Shown here: positions 7,215 to 15,512 of the stretch, one piece after another
How the letters are laid out: every line of letters starts with the position of its first letter
Position numbering within the stretch: position 1 is the first letter of the stretch
Source: an uncultured Clostridia bacterium
GTDB taxonomy: Bacteria; Bacillota; Clostridia; TANB77; CAG-508
Assembly: GCA_947599825.1 (NCBI GenBank)
Contig: CANQFS010000011.1
Location: 1-37,783 of the forward strand
DNA length: 37,783 nucleotides
Direction of reading: 5' to 3'
Position numbers and translations under genes: made by a program
Notes under the pieces: model-generated
What the model was told of the DNA's origin: nothing
Seen by the model: only the letters and a program-made list of their open reading frames with translations
Databases searched by the model: none

Positions 7215-7550
7215 ATGCAAATAGAATTATCAAAAATACAAAATTTATTGGATTGGATAAAAACTAAAATTTATTTAGATACAATTTCAACAAACAGCAT
7301 AAAAAGAGTAGTAAGAAGAGGAGAAGTTTATAAATGTAATTTTGGTATTGGAATTGGCTCAGAAATGCAAAAAGAAAGGCCTTGTGTAATTGTTCAAAAT
7401 AATACTAGAAATTCTCATTCAGGAAATATAATTGTTGTACCTATATCTCACACTAATAAAAAAATATCATGTTTAGTTCCTATAGAAACTAAAAAAGATG
7501 AAGAGAATAGACAATTTATTATAATTCGTGCTATAATTAATTTACAATAA
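7215..7550 (+). CDS. PemK/MazF-family toxin-like protein, atypical C-terminus
   Basis: 111 aa with an N-terminal helical extension of ~35 residues, as in several Firmicutes MazF proteins. The MazF core is visible: VRRGEVYKCNFGIGIGSEMQKERPCVIVQN, then NIIVVPISH and SCLVPIETKK. MazF proteins are mRNA endonucleases. The usual last section (G-x-V-L-x-x-N-I-x-x-V-S-x-x-R-L) is absent; instead the chain ends QFIIIRAIINLQ. It may be inactive or divergent. The Shine-Dalgarno GAGGAGGA is strong. Confidence 0.65.
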   Translation: MQIELSKIQNLLDWIKTKIYLDTISTNSIKRVVRRGEVYKCNFGIGIGSEMQKERPCVIVQNNTRNSHSGNIIVVPISHTNKKISCLVPIETKKDEENRQFIIIRAIINLQ

Positions 7551-7590
7551 AGTTATTGCTAGAAAGCAATAATCGTAATAAATTTTAACA

Positions 7591-7616
7591 AAAAAGAGCC
7601 TAGAATGGCTCTTTAG
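7591..7616 (+). terminator. Terminator after the MazF-like gene
   Basis: AAGAGCC-TAGAAT-GGCTCTT flanked by an A-run before and T-rich sequence after. Confidence 0.7.
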
Positions 7617-7701
7617 TATTTTTATACATAATTTTAAAATCAAAGAATATAATATTATTATAATAAAGTCATAATTAGAATGTTATGACCGCATTAAAAA
7701 A

Positions 7702-7754
7702 GAGAGCCTAAGATTTTCTAGCAAATGAAAATTTTAAGAAAATCTTAGACTCTC
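7702..7754 (+). repeat. Palindromic repeat element, copy 1
   Basis: GAGAGCCTAAGATTTTCT ... AGAAAATCTTAGACTCTC, a near-perfect long hairpin with loop GCAAATGAAAATTTTA. It is the reverse complement of 9705-9757 with only a few differences. It lies between convergent genes. Confidence 0.75.
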
Positions 7755-7764
7755 ATCAAAAATT

Positions 7765-8304
7765 TTATTGCATCATCTTATCAACATATTTTACAAAAAT
7801 AACACTTTCTACTAAATCAATAATAGCGTACATTAACATGATAATAGCAATTGTTACAATTAAAGCGCCACTTTCAAATATCATATACAAACCACCAACA
7901 ATAATAAGAATAGATAAAATAAGTGAAGCACTCCAAATAGGAACTTCTGCACTATGTAATTTGAAAGATAAAGATAATCTTAAAAGTCCGCTATACACAA
8001 TCCAAATTCCTATTACCATACGAAACATGGTTTCAATAAGACCACTATAAAAGATAGTAATTAGACCAATAATAATAGCAATAATTCCATACAATAAATC
8101 ATAATTGTAAAAATCATATTTTCCTTTTGCTACAAAATAATTAATAATCTTAATAACACCGTAAAGAGCAAAAATTCCTCCTAAAATATAAGAAATTATT
8201 TTAGTTGCAGAATCTGGTTTTACTATCATAAAAATAGCAATCAAAGCAAACACTACAGATACTAATATATCTGACCAACCTGATTTTTTTAATAAACTTT
8301 TCAT
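7765..8304 (-). CDS. DUF308 (HdeD-like) membrane protein
   Basis: 179 aa made of six predicted transmembrane helices in the DUF308 repeat pattern: WSDILVSVVFALIAIFMIV, IISYILGGIFALYGVIKI, LLYGIIAIIIGLITIFY, MVIGIWIVYSGLLRL, LSILIIVGGLYMIF and IIMLMYAIIDLVESVIFV. HdeD-family proteins are linked to acid resistance in enterics; in Firmicutes the role is unknown. The Shine-Dalgarno is AGGAGGAAATG. It is 30 bp downstream of the MBL nuclease gene on the same strand and could be co-transcribed. Confidence 0.85.
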   Translation of the reverse strand: MKSLLKKSGWSDILVSVVFALIAIFMIVKPDSATKIISYILGGIFALYGVIKIINYFVAKGKYDFYNYDLLYGIIAIIIGLITIFYSGLIETMFRMVIGIWIVYSGLLRLSLSFKLHSAEVPIWSASLILSILIIVGGLYMIFESGALIVTIAIIMLMYAIIDLVESVIFVKYVDKMMQ

Positions 8305-8334
8305 ATCATTTCCTCCTTTTCATATTACATTTTA

Positions 8335-9534
8335 TCACAACAAATTTATTTTTTCACCATCTTTTGGCAATTTTATTTCACAATTCTCTAAATTCATATC
8401 TTGGAAGCCACTTGGATTTTCACTATGAATAGGAATTAAAATTTTTGGCTTTACACATTCGCATACACTTTTAATTGCTTCAAAGTCTGCATGGCCACTA
8501 GTATGTAGAGGAATATGATTTTTAGGCACAAATTGTTGTAAATGTTCATATTGTTTAAATTTCTCATCTAAATAACCGTCCCATTGAGAATAAACAAAAG
8601 TGCTTTCAGGAAAAAGTTCCATTACTTGTTCAGAAGCATAGTTAGCTCTAACTAGCATAACGAATCCTTTTTCTTGCATAAGTGGTAAAATATTATCAGC
8701 ATAACTTAATACTCTATTTTTAAATTTGTATAAACTACTCCTAGAAATAGAATCAATATACATTAATAGTTCTTTTTGATAAGCATCACAAACAAATAGT
8801 CTGTGAGAATTTAAAGTTGCTTTATGAATAGCTGCAATACGGTCAATATTGGTGCTACTACACATTACAAATACATATTTATTTTCCTTAAAAATTTGCT
8901 CGGCCTTTTGTTGTAACTCAAATTCCTTCATTGGAGACTTTTTATCCCTTGAAAGAGTAGTACCTTCACAAATTAAACAATCAACTTGTCCTACATATTT
9001 TTCTAAAGCAGAAATTACAGCTTTACCTCTTTGACCATGTGTTCTAAAATCGCCAGTATGTAAAACTTTCTTACCATCACACTCAATTAAAAGCATGTGA
9101 GCATTAAAAGCAGAATGATCTACTTCAATTGGAGTTACAACAATATCATCTACTTTTATTTTTTCTGGTATTTTATAAGTCTTAAAAGCATCAATTCTAC
9201 TTAAATCTTCTTCAGAAATAATATGTTTTTTTGCAAGATTTGTTTGTAATATTTTATAAATATTTTTAGAAACCTCTCCCATGTAAATTGGAATTTGTGA
9301 TAAAACTTTGTTGTAAAGTCCTATATGGTCACCATGATAGTGGGTAATAAATACAGCTTTAAAGTTAGGAGTGCCATAAGTTAGGCCTTCAATACTTAAA
9401 TCTGAATTCACTTCATCATCTGAAGATGGTAAATTTTCTCCAATATCAACAGCAATACGAGTGCCTTTTTCAGACTTTATTTGCGTAACACAGCCACCAA
9501 TTTGGTGTGTACCTCTGTGAACTATAATTTGCAT
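8335..9534 (-). CDS. MBL-fold nuclease of the RNase J/RMMBL type
   Basis: 399 aa. The metallo-beta-lactamase signature HYHGDHIGL is at about residues 85-93, a second metal ligand region is HTGDFRTHGQRG, and EVDHSAFNAHMLL is the histidine motif before it. The beta-CASP insert (VMCSSTNIDRIAAI) and the C-terminal RMMBL motifs (HTSGHAD, ILIPIHSENP) are present. These enzymes hydrolyse RNA phosphodiesters with two zinc ions. It is shorter than RNase J1 (~555 aa) and lacks that enzyme's C-terminal domain, so it is an RNase J-like paralog and not rnjA itself. Confidence 0.85.
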   Translation of the reverse strand: MQIIVHRGTHQIGGCVTQIKSEKGTRIAVDIGENLPSSDDEVNSDLSIEGLTYGTPNFKAVFITHYHGDHIGLYNKVLSQIPIYMGEVSKNIYKILQTNLAKKHIISEEDLSRIDAFKTYKIPEKIKVDDIVVTPIEVDHSAFNAHMLLIECDGKKVLHTGDFRTHGQRGKAVISALEKYVGQVDCLICEGTTLSRDKKSPMKEFELQQKAEQIFKENKYVFVMCSSTNIDRIAAIHKATLNSHRLFVCDAYQKELLMYIDSISRSSLYKFKNRVLSYADNILPLMQEKGFVMLVRANYASEQVMELFPESTFVYSQWDGYLDEKFKQYEHLQQFVPKNHIPLHTSGHADFEAIKSVCECVKPKILIPIHSENPSGFQDMNLENCEIKLPKDGEKINLL

Positions 9535-9704
9535 AAATACTTACCATTCCTTTCTTGCCTCCGCTACGCTTAGTCTGTCAAAGGCACAAAATTTTTCAAA
9601 CTTACCTAAGTTAATTATTTAAATTTATTATATTATATCATATTAAAAATTTTATTTCTACTAACTGGTCATTCTTTGTGTAGGAAAGTTCTCATTTAAA
9701 TATA

Positions 9705-9763
9705 GCGAGCCTTAGATTTTCTTAAAATTTCCATTTGCTAGAAAATCTTAGGCTCGCTTTTTT
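9705..9763 (-). repeat. Palindromic repeat element, copy 2
   Basis: GCGAGCC-TTAGATTTTCT ... AGAAAATCT-TAGGCTCGC with 17-nt loop, then a T-run. Inverted copy of 7702-7754; the outer arms have changed together (GCGAGCC/GGCTCGC against GAGAGCC/GACTCTC), which keeps most pairing. The rest of 9541-9704 shows nothing recognisable. Confidence 0.8.
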
Positions 9764-9816
9764 ATAAGAAAATTGATAAGAAAGTGGTTTGTAAAGTGAA
9801 ATTTTCACGCAAAACA

Positions 9817-9859
9817 AAAGAAACTCATCAAAACATAATTAATTTGATAAGTTCCTTTT
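9817..9859 (-). terminator. Terminator of the rubrerythrin gene
   Basis: Inverted arms AAAGAAACTCATCAAA and TTTGATAAGTTCCTTT with two internal mismatches, about 60 bp past the rubrerythrin stop. Confidence 0.65.
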
Positions 9860-9919
9860 ATATTTTTCTATACCAAAAAACTAAATCTATATAAAGCAAA
9901 TAACATTAAATTTACACAA

Positions 9920-10453
9920 TTAATAATTTTCTGCTTTAATTTCAAAATAAGCTTGTGGGTGTTTGCAAACTGGGCAAATTTTTGGAGCTTCTGTTCCAAC
10001 AACAATATGTCCGCAATTTCTACATTTCCAAATAACAATACTTCCTTTTTTAAATACTTCGCCATTTTGAACATTTTCTAATAGTTTTCTATATCTTTCT
10101 TCATGCTCTTTTTCTATAGCGGCAATTCCTCTAAAAGTAGCAGCAATTTCTTTAAAACCTTCTTCTTCAGCTTCTTTTGCAAAAGTGTCATACATATCAG
10201 TCCATTCATAATTTTCGCCAGCAGCTGCTGCAGCTAAATTAGCCATTGTATCTCCGATTCCATTTAAATATTTAAAATGTAATTTTGCATGTTCTTTTTC
10301 ATTTTCAGCTGTTTCTAGGAAAATAGCAGCAATTTGCTCATAACCTTCTTTTTTGGCTACACTGGCAAAATAAGTATATTTATTTCTTGCTTCTGATTCT
10401 CCAGAAAATGCAGCTTTTAAATTTGCTTCTGTTTTAGATCCTTTTAATTCCAT
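9920..10453 (-). CDS. rbr: Rubrerythrin
   Basis: 177 aa starting at [16 protein letters not shown]; in-frame upstream ATGs at 10465 and 10522 are less likely because they lack spacing to AAAGGA or add a non-family extension. The di-iron four-helix domain has the [13 protein letters not shown] and two E-x-x-H motifs ([25 protein letters not shown]). The C-terminal rubredoxin-like domain holds two Cys pairs ([24 protein letters not shown]). Rubrerythrin reduces hydrogen peroxide in anaerobes. An inverted repeat at 10529 is likely its operator. Confidence 0.95.
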   Translation of the reverse strand: MELKGSKTEANLKAAFSGESEARNKYTYFASVAKKEGYEQIAAIFLETAENEKEHAKLHFKYLNGIGDTMANLAAAAAGENYEWTDMYDTFAKEAEEEGFKEIAATFRGIAAIEKEHEERYRKLLENVQNGEVFKKGSIVIWKCRNCGHIVVGTEAPKICPVCKHPQAYFEIKAENY

Positions 10454-10528
10454 AATTTTAATCATTCCTTTCCTTGCCTTTACAAGAACTATGATTGCAA
10501 AAGGCATAAATTTAATCTTCAAAATAGC

Positions 10529-10546
10529 AATGAGATTACTCTCATT
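10529..10546 (-). promoter_or_regulatory. Inverted repeat upstream of rubrerythrin
   Basis: AATGAGA-TTAC-TCTCATT about 75 bp upstream of the start. Peroxide-defence genes are commonly controlled by PerR/Fur-type repressors on such repeats, but the sequence is not a standard Per box. The rest of the 310-bp gap 10454-10763 is A-rich; TTGACA at 10619 may be the dUTPase promoter -35. Confidence 0.45.
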
Positions 10547-10763
10547 TTGCTTTCATAGTTATATTACAGAAAATAGAAAAAGTCAAGATAAGGAAACTAA
10601 AAAAATTAAGGAAAAACATTGACAAAAAGAGTGGAAAATGAAAAAATAAGAGTGAAAAAATAGAAAAATACGTAAATAAAAAATTTTTCTATAAAAATAA
10701 TAAATTTGAAAATAATGACATAAGCTAATATTTTCAAATTGGAAAAGAAAGGACAGTTGTAAA

Positions 10764-11225
10764 ATGGAAAAAATAAGAGGATTTGAAGTAGCAAAAGGAT
10801 TTGAAGATAAAGAAATTCATTTGCCAGTAAGAAAAACAAAATATTCAGCAGGATATGATGTAGAAGCAGCAGAAGACTGCATTGTACCATCTTTTAAAAA
10901 AGGAATGAAACCAACTTTAATAAAAACTGGAATTAAAGCTTATATGCAGGACGATGAAGTGTTAATTTTAGCAAATAGAAGCTCAAACCCTGGAAAGAAA
11001 GGGCTAATTTTAGCAAATAGTATAGGGGTTATAGATAAAGATTATTATGGAAATGCTGACAATGATGGTCATATTATGTTCGCATTTTTTAATATAAAAG
11101 ATGAAGATATTGAAATAAAAAAAGGAGATTGCATTGGACAAGCTATTTTTCAAAAATATTTTATAGCAGATGATGATATGGCAGAAGGGGAAAGAACAGG
11201 TGGATTTGGTTCTACTAGCAAATAA
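10764..11225 (+). CDS. dut: dUTP diphosphatase
   Basis: 153 aa, normal for trimeric dUTPase, which hydrolyses dUTP to dUMP and keeps uracil out of DNA. The five family motifs are visible in order: SAGYDVEAAED, LANRSSNPGKKG (Ser/substrate loop), GVIDKDYYGNADN (catalytic Asp), KKGDCIGQAIFQKY, and ERTGGFGST near the end. The Shine-Dalgarno GAAAGGA precedes ATG 10764. Monocistronic. Confidence 0.93.
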   Translation: MEKIRGFEVAKGFEDKEIHLPVRKTKYSAGYDVEAAEDCIVPSFKKGMKPTLIKTGIKAYMQDDEVLILANRSSNPGKKGLILANSIGVIDKDYYGNADNDGHIMFAFFNIKDEDIEIKKGDCIGQAIFQKYFIADDDMAEGERTGGFGSTSK

Positions 11226-11264
11226 AAAATAGTATAAAAAAAGACTAACAAATATTGAGTTAGC

Positions 11265-11453
11265 CTAGTAGAGAGACAATATGTCTTCAATCACATAAGA
11301 AACGGGAAGAACATCTTCATTATCAGATTTAATATGAAAAATATGGGAACCTGAACTTTTTTCTTTATATACAGAAACTGTAATGGTTCCACATTTCTTA
11401 CCCACAATAGTATTTTTCCCGTTTGGAATAATATTTTCTAATAAATTATGCAT
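11265..11453 (-). CDS. Small hypothetical protein, 62 aa
   Basis: The Shine-Dalgarno GAAAGGGG is correctly spaced from ATG 11453, supporting a real gene. It is predicted beta-rich (KKCGTITVSVYKEKSSGSHIFHIKS) with an acidic C-terminus. I do not recognise it. A short CTAAC/GTTAG hairpin (11246-11265) lies between its stop and dut. TGTCGAA at 11513 upstream matches a Spo0A box core. Confidence 0.5.
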   Translation of the reverse strand: MHNLLENIIPNGKNTIVGKKCGTITVSVYKEKSSGSHIFHIKSDNEDVLPVSYVIEDILSLY

Positions 11454-11784
11454 ATAACACCCCTTTCAATTAGCACTAGATTTCTAATATAACAAAAAGA
11501 AAATGCAAAGTATGTCGAAATTTGCATTTTTTGTAAAAAAATTAAAAAACTTTAAAAGTGCCTATTTTATTATAGAATAGGAAATCAAAAAAATAAAAAT
11601 TTTTTAATAGATGGAATGAAAAGTAAAATAAACAGAAGAAAATGTCGAATAATGTCAGAAAATGGTTGGCAGATTATGAAGCAAGAATATGACACACACT
11701 TTGAGAAAAAAATTAAGAAAAAAATGCTTAAAGTGGTTGACAAGTTGGGTAAAATAAGTTAAAATAGTAAATATATGTGGAAAC
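11454..11784. other. Intergenic region with two TGTCGAA (0A-box core) sites
   Basis: TGTCGAA occurs at 11513-11519 and 11643-11649; a related TGTCAGAA follows at 11653. Spo0A binds TGTCGAA in Firmicutes, and Spo0A itself is encoded 2.3 kb away. The region may serve the reverse-strand small gene at 11453. A 48-codon ORF at 11616-11762 overlaps the tRNA promoter and lacks a ribosome-binding site. Confidence 0.35.
11737..11765 (+). promoter_or_regulatory. SigA promoter for the tRNA operon
   Basis: TTGACA (11737-11742), 17-bp spacer, TAAAAT (11760-11765), 20 bp before tRNA-His. Confidence 0.75.
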
Positions 11785-11862
11785 GGTGGTTTTAGCGTAG
11801 TTGGTTAACGCGCCAGTTTGTGGCACTGGAGATCATGGGTTCGAGTCCCATATTCCACCCCA
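11785..11862 (+). tRNA. tRNA-His (GTG)
   Basis: The extra G(-1) opposite C73 typical of tRNA-His, D stem GCGT/ACGC, anticodon stem CCAGT/ACTGG with loop TTGTGGC (anticodon GTG), T arm ATGGG-TTCGAGT-CCCAT, and encoded CCA. The acceptor stem GTGGTTT / ATTCCAC has two adjacent U-U mismatches (5-68 and 6-67), which is unusual. Confidence 0.9.
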
Positions 11863-11870
11863 TTATATAT

Positions 11871-11945
11871 TGGGCTGTAGCCAAGCGGTAAGGCACCAGA
11901 CTTTGACTCTGGCATGCGCTAGTTCGAATCTAGCCAGCCCAGCCA
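11871..11945 (+). tRNA. tRNA-Gln (TTG)
   Basis: Acceptor TGGGCTG / CAGCCCA fully paired, D stem GCC/GGC, anticodon stem CCAGA/TCTGG with loop CTTTGAC (anticodon TTG), T arm GCTAG-TTCGAAT-CTAGC, G73 and encoded CCA. Confidence 0.97.
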
Positions 11946-11957
11946 ATAAATAAAAAA

Positions 11958-11998
11958 AGAGCTATACGAACGTAAGTGAAGTATAGCTCTTTTTTTAT
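11958..11998 (+). terminator. Terminator of the tRNA operon
   Basis: AGAGCTATAC ... GTATAGCTCT with a 13-nt loop, followed by seven T. Confidence 0.9.
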
Positions 11999-12142
11999 TT
12001 ATTGATTGTTTAGTAAGTAGAAATATTATATTTTTAGAATGCATTGCCAATTACCATTTTACATTATATAATATGATATAATAGAAGAAAAAAGAAAGGA
12101 GAAACAATATATTTAAAATATTAAATATATTAGATACGGTAA

Positions 12143-13144
12143 ATGAAAGTAGAATTAAAAAGAGAAGATATCAAAGCAGTAGTATTAGAGTGGGACTGGG
12201 ATAAAATAAGCATTCCAAATAACAAAATTAAAAAACTAGTGTACGAAGAAGAAAAATCAAATGGTCGCGAGATTTGGTGCAATTTTGTTAGCATAGAAAT
12301 CGACTTATCATTTATGCAAGAAGATAATAAAATAGAAAAACTGCAAGAAAAAAATATTTGGAATGTTGCAATTATTAGAAAAAACAATGAAGAATTCACT
12401 CTTACATTACCATCTTACAGAAAAGATAATTATTGCGGAGAAACAAAAGAAATAGACATTGCTTGGGAATATGAAAACTTATGCGAGCAACATGAAGTAA
12501 AAGAAAATACATTTCTACTTCAATGGAACGAATTAAAAGAACAAGAAATGTATATAAGCGAGCAAGAAATGAGCAAGTTTTTTCAAAAAGGAAACCTATC
12601 TTCTATTGCAAATTTAACACATTCCCTAGCAGTAGAACTATTAAAACGCATTATAGAGCAAAACACAGCAGAAGAAAATACTTTTAACAAAATAGAAAAA
12701 TTATCTCAAATTCACTTTAATAATATAGAAGAAGCAAACTTAAATGTAAAAAAACAAATAGAAGATGCAATTTCTCATAGAATGAAAGGCTATAAAATAG
12801 AAGAAAAATATGAACCAATTTATGGACTAGATAGATATTACATAAATATAAAAAATAGAGCACAGCATTGGAATTTTAATTTTATCTTTCTTACAGAATT
12901 AGAAAATTTAGAAAAAATAATTTGTGCAATAGAGCCAAATGAAGACACAAAAAATTATTTTAGTAGAAATATATTAGTATTTAAAGACAATGTTAACATA
13001 GAAGAAACCTTAATAGAAGTATATAAAAATATATATGCTAATAAAAATAGTATAGAAATTGAAAATGAAACACTATTAGTAACAACATATTCAAAAATAA
13101 ATCAAGTGTGGTATCATATTCATAAAGAATGGAATTTATTATAA
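12143..13144 (+). CDS. Hypothetical protein, 333 aa
   Basis: Unrecognised, soluble, acidic and lysine-rich, with no membrane segment. It has Trp-rich N-terminal strands (LEWDWDKISIPN, REIWCNFVSIEIDL, IWNVAIIRKNNEEF), a central helical part (ANLTHSLAVELLKRII, IEDAISHRMKGYKIEE), and an alpha/beta C-terminus ending YSKINQVWYHIHKEWNLL. Its codon use matches host genes and it has no in-frame CGG. AAAGGAG at about 12097 is ~40 bases before ATG 12143, and an in-frame TAA lies just before the ATG, so the start or leader is odd. The stop is 22 bp from yigZ, suggesting co-transcription. Confidence 0.7.
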   Translation: MKVELKREDIKAVVLEWDWDKISIPNNKIKKLVYEEEKSNGREIWCNFVSIEIDLSFMQEDNKIEKLQEKNIWNVAIIRKNNEEFTLTLPSYRKDNYCGETKEIDIAWEYENLCEQHEVKENTFLLQWNELKEQEMYISEQEMSKFFQKGNLSSIANLTHSLAVELLKRIIEQNTAEENTFNKIEKLSQIHFNNIEEANLNVKKQIEDAISHRMKGYKIEEKYEPIYGLDRYYINIKNRAQHWNFNFIFLTELENLEKIICAIEPNEDTKNYFSRNILVFKDNVNIEETLIEVYKNIYANKNSIEIENETLLVTTYSKINQVWYHIHKEWNLL

Positions 13145-13166
13145 AAGAAGAGAGGAATTAAAGTTT

Positions 13167-13799
13167 GTGGTAAAAACAATTAAAGAAAACACCAGCAGTG
13201 AAATAGTTGAAAAAAAATCCAAATTTATTGGTAATTTGTATTATGTGCAAACAGAGCAAGAAGCAGAAGAAATTATAAAGCAAGTAAAAAAGAAATATCA
13301 TGATGCCAAGCACCATTGCTTTGCTTATTCTATTATGACTCAAAACGGAATTGTAAATAAAATGTCAGATGATGGAGAGCCAAGTGGAACAGCAGGAAGT
13401 CCCATGCTTGCAATTTTACAAAAACAAGAATTAGTAAATGTATTAGTAATTGTAACAAGATATTTTGGAGGAATTTTATTAGGAACAGGTGGGCTAGTAA
13501 GAGCTTATTCAGAAGCAACCCTGCAAGCTATTCAAAAGGCAGAATTAGTAATAGAGCAAAGAGGCTATGAACTAGAAATTGTAGTAGATTATCCAGAATT
13601 TGAAAAAATACAATACTATTGCAAAAAAAATGCGATTTCTATCATTTCTATAGATTACGGAGAAAAAGTAAAATGTAGATTAGAAGTAACAAAGGAAGAA
13701 AAAGAAAAAATTCTTAGTTTAAACGAAGAAGGAACACTAAAAATACAAAAATATACCCTTACAAAAGAAAAAAATATACGAAAAAACATTGAAATATGA
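13167..13799 (+). CDS. YigZ/IMPACT family protein
   Basis: 210 aa from a GTG start after AGAGAGG. The N-terminal IMPACT domain shows [16 protein letters not shown], the hallmark [25 protein letters not shown] and [22 protein letters not shown]. The C-terminal DUF1949 ferredoxin-like domain follows ([33 protein letters not shown]). The bacterial function is unsettled; a role near translation or as a peptidase-like fold has been proposed. Confidence 0.93.
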   Translation: MVKTIKENTSSEIVEKKSKFIGNLYYVQTEQEAEEIIKQVKKKYHDAKHHCFAYSIMTQNGIVNKMSDDGEPSGTAGSPMLAILQKQELVNVLVIVTRYFGGILLGTGGLVRAYSEATLQAIQKAELVIEQRGYELEIVVDYPEFEKIQYYCKKNAISIISIDYGEKVKCRLEVTKEEKEKILSLNEEGTLKIQKYTLTKEKNIRKNIEI

Positions 13800-13839
13800 A
13801 CGAAAAATACAAAAACTTGAAAAAATTTCCAAAAAAGTA

Positions 13840-13868
13840 TTGCAAAATGTTTTAAAACATATTATAAT
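13840..13868 (+). promoter_or_regulatory. spo0A promoter with a 14-bp palindrome in the spacer
   Basis: TTGCAA (13840-13845), 17-bp spacer, TATAAT (13863-13868). The spacer contains the perfect palindrome ATGTTTTAAAACAT (13847-13860), placed where a bound repressor would block polymerase. Confidence 0.65.
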
Positions 13869-13917
13869 TCGAAATGTAAAATTTTTACAGAAAAATATAA
13901 GTAGGGGGAAAACAAAA

Positions 13918-14736
13918 GTGAAAGAAAAAATAAGAGTTTTAATAGCAGACGACAATGTTGAGTTTGCTACGACATTACAGAATTGCTTAGAAAATGAAGA
14001 TGAAATGGAAGTAGTAGGAATGGCAAAAGATGGAAATGAAGCGTATGAACTTATTCTAGAAAAATTGCCAGATGTTGTATTATTAGATGTAATTATGCCA
14101 CATTTAGATGGATTAGGAGTATTAGAAAAACTAAACACAACACAAATTAGTAAATTACCATTATGTATTATGCTTTCTGCGGTAGGGCAAGACAAAATTA
14201 CACAAAAAGCAATTAATTTAGGTGCAGAATATTACATTGTAAAACCATTTGATATTGAATTATTAATGAAAAGAATAAAAGAACTTAAATATTATGAGCC
14301 AGGTAGTGTAAAAGGAAATTTCGCAAGTAGAGAAATAAAACAACAATATATTGAAATTGCACCAGAAAGCAAAAAAGATGAAAGCAACTTAGAAGCACTT
14401 GTTACTAACGTTATTCACGAAGTAGGAGTGCCAGCACATATTAAAGGTTATCAATATTTAAGAGAAGCAATTATGATGGTAGTAAATGATATTGATATTA
14501 TTAACCAAATTACAAAGCAATTATATCCAGACATTGCAGAAAGATATAAAACAACACCAAGTAGAGTAGAAAGAGCAATTCGTCATGCAATTGAAGTAGC
14601 GTGGGGAAGAGGTCAAACAGATACAGTAGAAAGTATCTTCGGTTACACTGTATCAGCTGCAAAAGGAAAGCCTACAAACTCAGAATTTATTGCAATGATT
14701 GCAGATAAATTACGTTTAGAATTAAAAAGTGCATAA
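13918..14736 (+). CDS. spo0A: Sporulation master regulator Spo0A
   Basis: 272 aa from GTG 13918 (after GGGGG); an ATG at 13789 in frame would overlap yigZ and add a non-homologous extension. Receiver domain: RVLIADDN with acidic pocket DD, phospho-acceptor Asp in [13 protein letters not shown], Ser in MLSAV, Lys in YYIVKPFD. C-terminal Spo0A domain: [40 protein letters not shown] (recognition helix) and [11 protein letters not shown]. When phosphorylated it binds 0A boxes (TGTCGAA) and starts sporulation. It has its own promoter with an internal palindrome. Confidence 0.96.
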   Translation: MKEKIRVLIADDNVEFATTLQNCLENEDEMEVVGMAKDGNEAYELILEKLPDVVLLDVIMPHLDGLGVLEKLNTTQISKLPLCIMLSAVGQDKITQKAINLGAEYYIVKPFDIELLMKRIKELKYYEPGSVKGNFASREIKQQYIEIAPESKKDESNLEALVTNVIHEVGVPAHIKGYQYLREAIMMVVNDIDIINQITKQLYPDIAERYKTTPSRVERAIRHAIEVAWGRGQTDTVESIFGYTVSAAKGKPTNSEFIAMIADKLRLELKSA

Positions 14737-14745
14737 AAAATTAAA

Positions 14746-14780
14746 AATAGTCTAACCAGTTCAAGTTAGACTATTTTTTT
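14746..14780. terminator. Bidirectional terminator between spo0A and pflA
   Basis: TAGTCTAAC-CAGTTCAA-GTTAGACTA with A-run upstream and seven T downstream, between convergent genes. Confidence 0.85.
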
Positions 14781-15487
14781 ACAAATTCAATATTTCTTTT
14801 GCTCTTTTTACATCTTCTAAAGAAGCGGTTCTAAGACCTTCTAAAGGATATAAACAACCTAAATTTTCCCATTTAAATTTACCTAAATCATGATAAGGTA
14901 GAATTTCTACTTTTTCCACACTATTTAAACTAGCAATAAAATCTTTTAATTGTAATAAATCTTGCTCATCATCTGTAATAGTAGGAACTAACACTTGCCT
15001 AATCCACATAGGCTTATTAATACCACTTAAATATCTTGCAAAAGCAAGTTCCTGTTTATTTGAAACACCAGTTAATTTTATACATTTCTCATCATTAATA
15101 CATTTAATATCAAGTAAAAATAAGTCTGTTAGAGCAATTAATTTTTTTACATCTTCAGTAATATCTACACTGCCAGAAGTATCAATACAAGTATGGATTC
15201 CATGCTCTTTTAATTTCGTAAATAAATCAATCAAAAAAGAAACCTGTAAAAGAGGTTCACCACCACTAATGGTAACACCTCCGGTGAGGCATAATATAAT
15301 TTTTATATTTTAAAATTTTTTCTAACACTTCATCTGCAGAATATTCTATTCCACCATGTAAATTCCAAGTATCTCTATTTTGACAGTACTCACATTTCAA
15401 AGCACAACCTTGCATAAAAATAACAAAGCGAATGCCTGGCCCATCTACTGCACCTAAACTTTCAAAAGAGTGAATTTTTCCGTTCAT
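14779..15487 (-). CDS. pflA: Pyruvate formate-lyase activating enzyme, CGG +1 shift
   Basis: A radical SAM enzyme that installs the glycyl radical on PflB. The start is ATG 15487 (MNGKIHSFES) after AAGGAG; upstream codons to 15565 are not family-like. The cluster motif is GCALKCEYCQN (C-x3-C-x2-C). The zero frame fails just before the essential GGE motif at CGG 15283-15281. The +1 frame gives G-GVTISGGEPLLQVSFLIDLF, then CIDTSG, LLDIKCINDEKCIKLTG, KPMWIRQVLVPTITDDE and ILPYHDLGKFKW. The joined length is 235 aa, right for PflA. PflB, which requires it, is intact and upstream on the same strand, implying PflA is functional. A toxin-antitoxin-like module sits between them. Confidence 0.9.
15281..15283 (-). 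other. CGG +1 recoding site 5 (pflA)
   Basis: CAC-CGG-AGG-TGT-TAC-CAT-TAG in the zero frame; CAC-(C)-GGA-GGT-GTT-ACC restores 'GGVTISGGEP'. The restored residue is the first Gly of the near-invariant GGVT of the activase family. Confidence 0.88.
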
Positions 15488-15512
15488 TGCAATCTCCTTT
15501 ATAAAAATATAT

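Noticed and set aside
9868-10074. Reverse-strand ORF overlapping rubrerythrin
   Set aside because: An out-of-frame shadow of the rubredoxin-domain coding region with no ribosome-binding site.
11616-11762. 48-codon ORF between the 62-aa gene and the tRNAs
   Set aside because: No ribosome-binding site, it overlaps the clear tRNA promoter, and its lysine-rich sequence is typical of chance AT-rich frames.
12137-12145. A tenth CGG shift just before the 333-aa gene (ATA-CGG-TAA-ATG)
   Set aside because: The upstream frame is closed by TAG 12131, and +1 reading gives GGT-AAA-TGA, so no coding frames are joined.
13789-13917. Upstream ATG extension of Spo0A
   Set aside because: It would overlap yigZ and the promoter; the family starts right before RVLIADDN, matching GTG 13918 with a GGGGG site.
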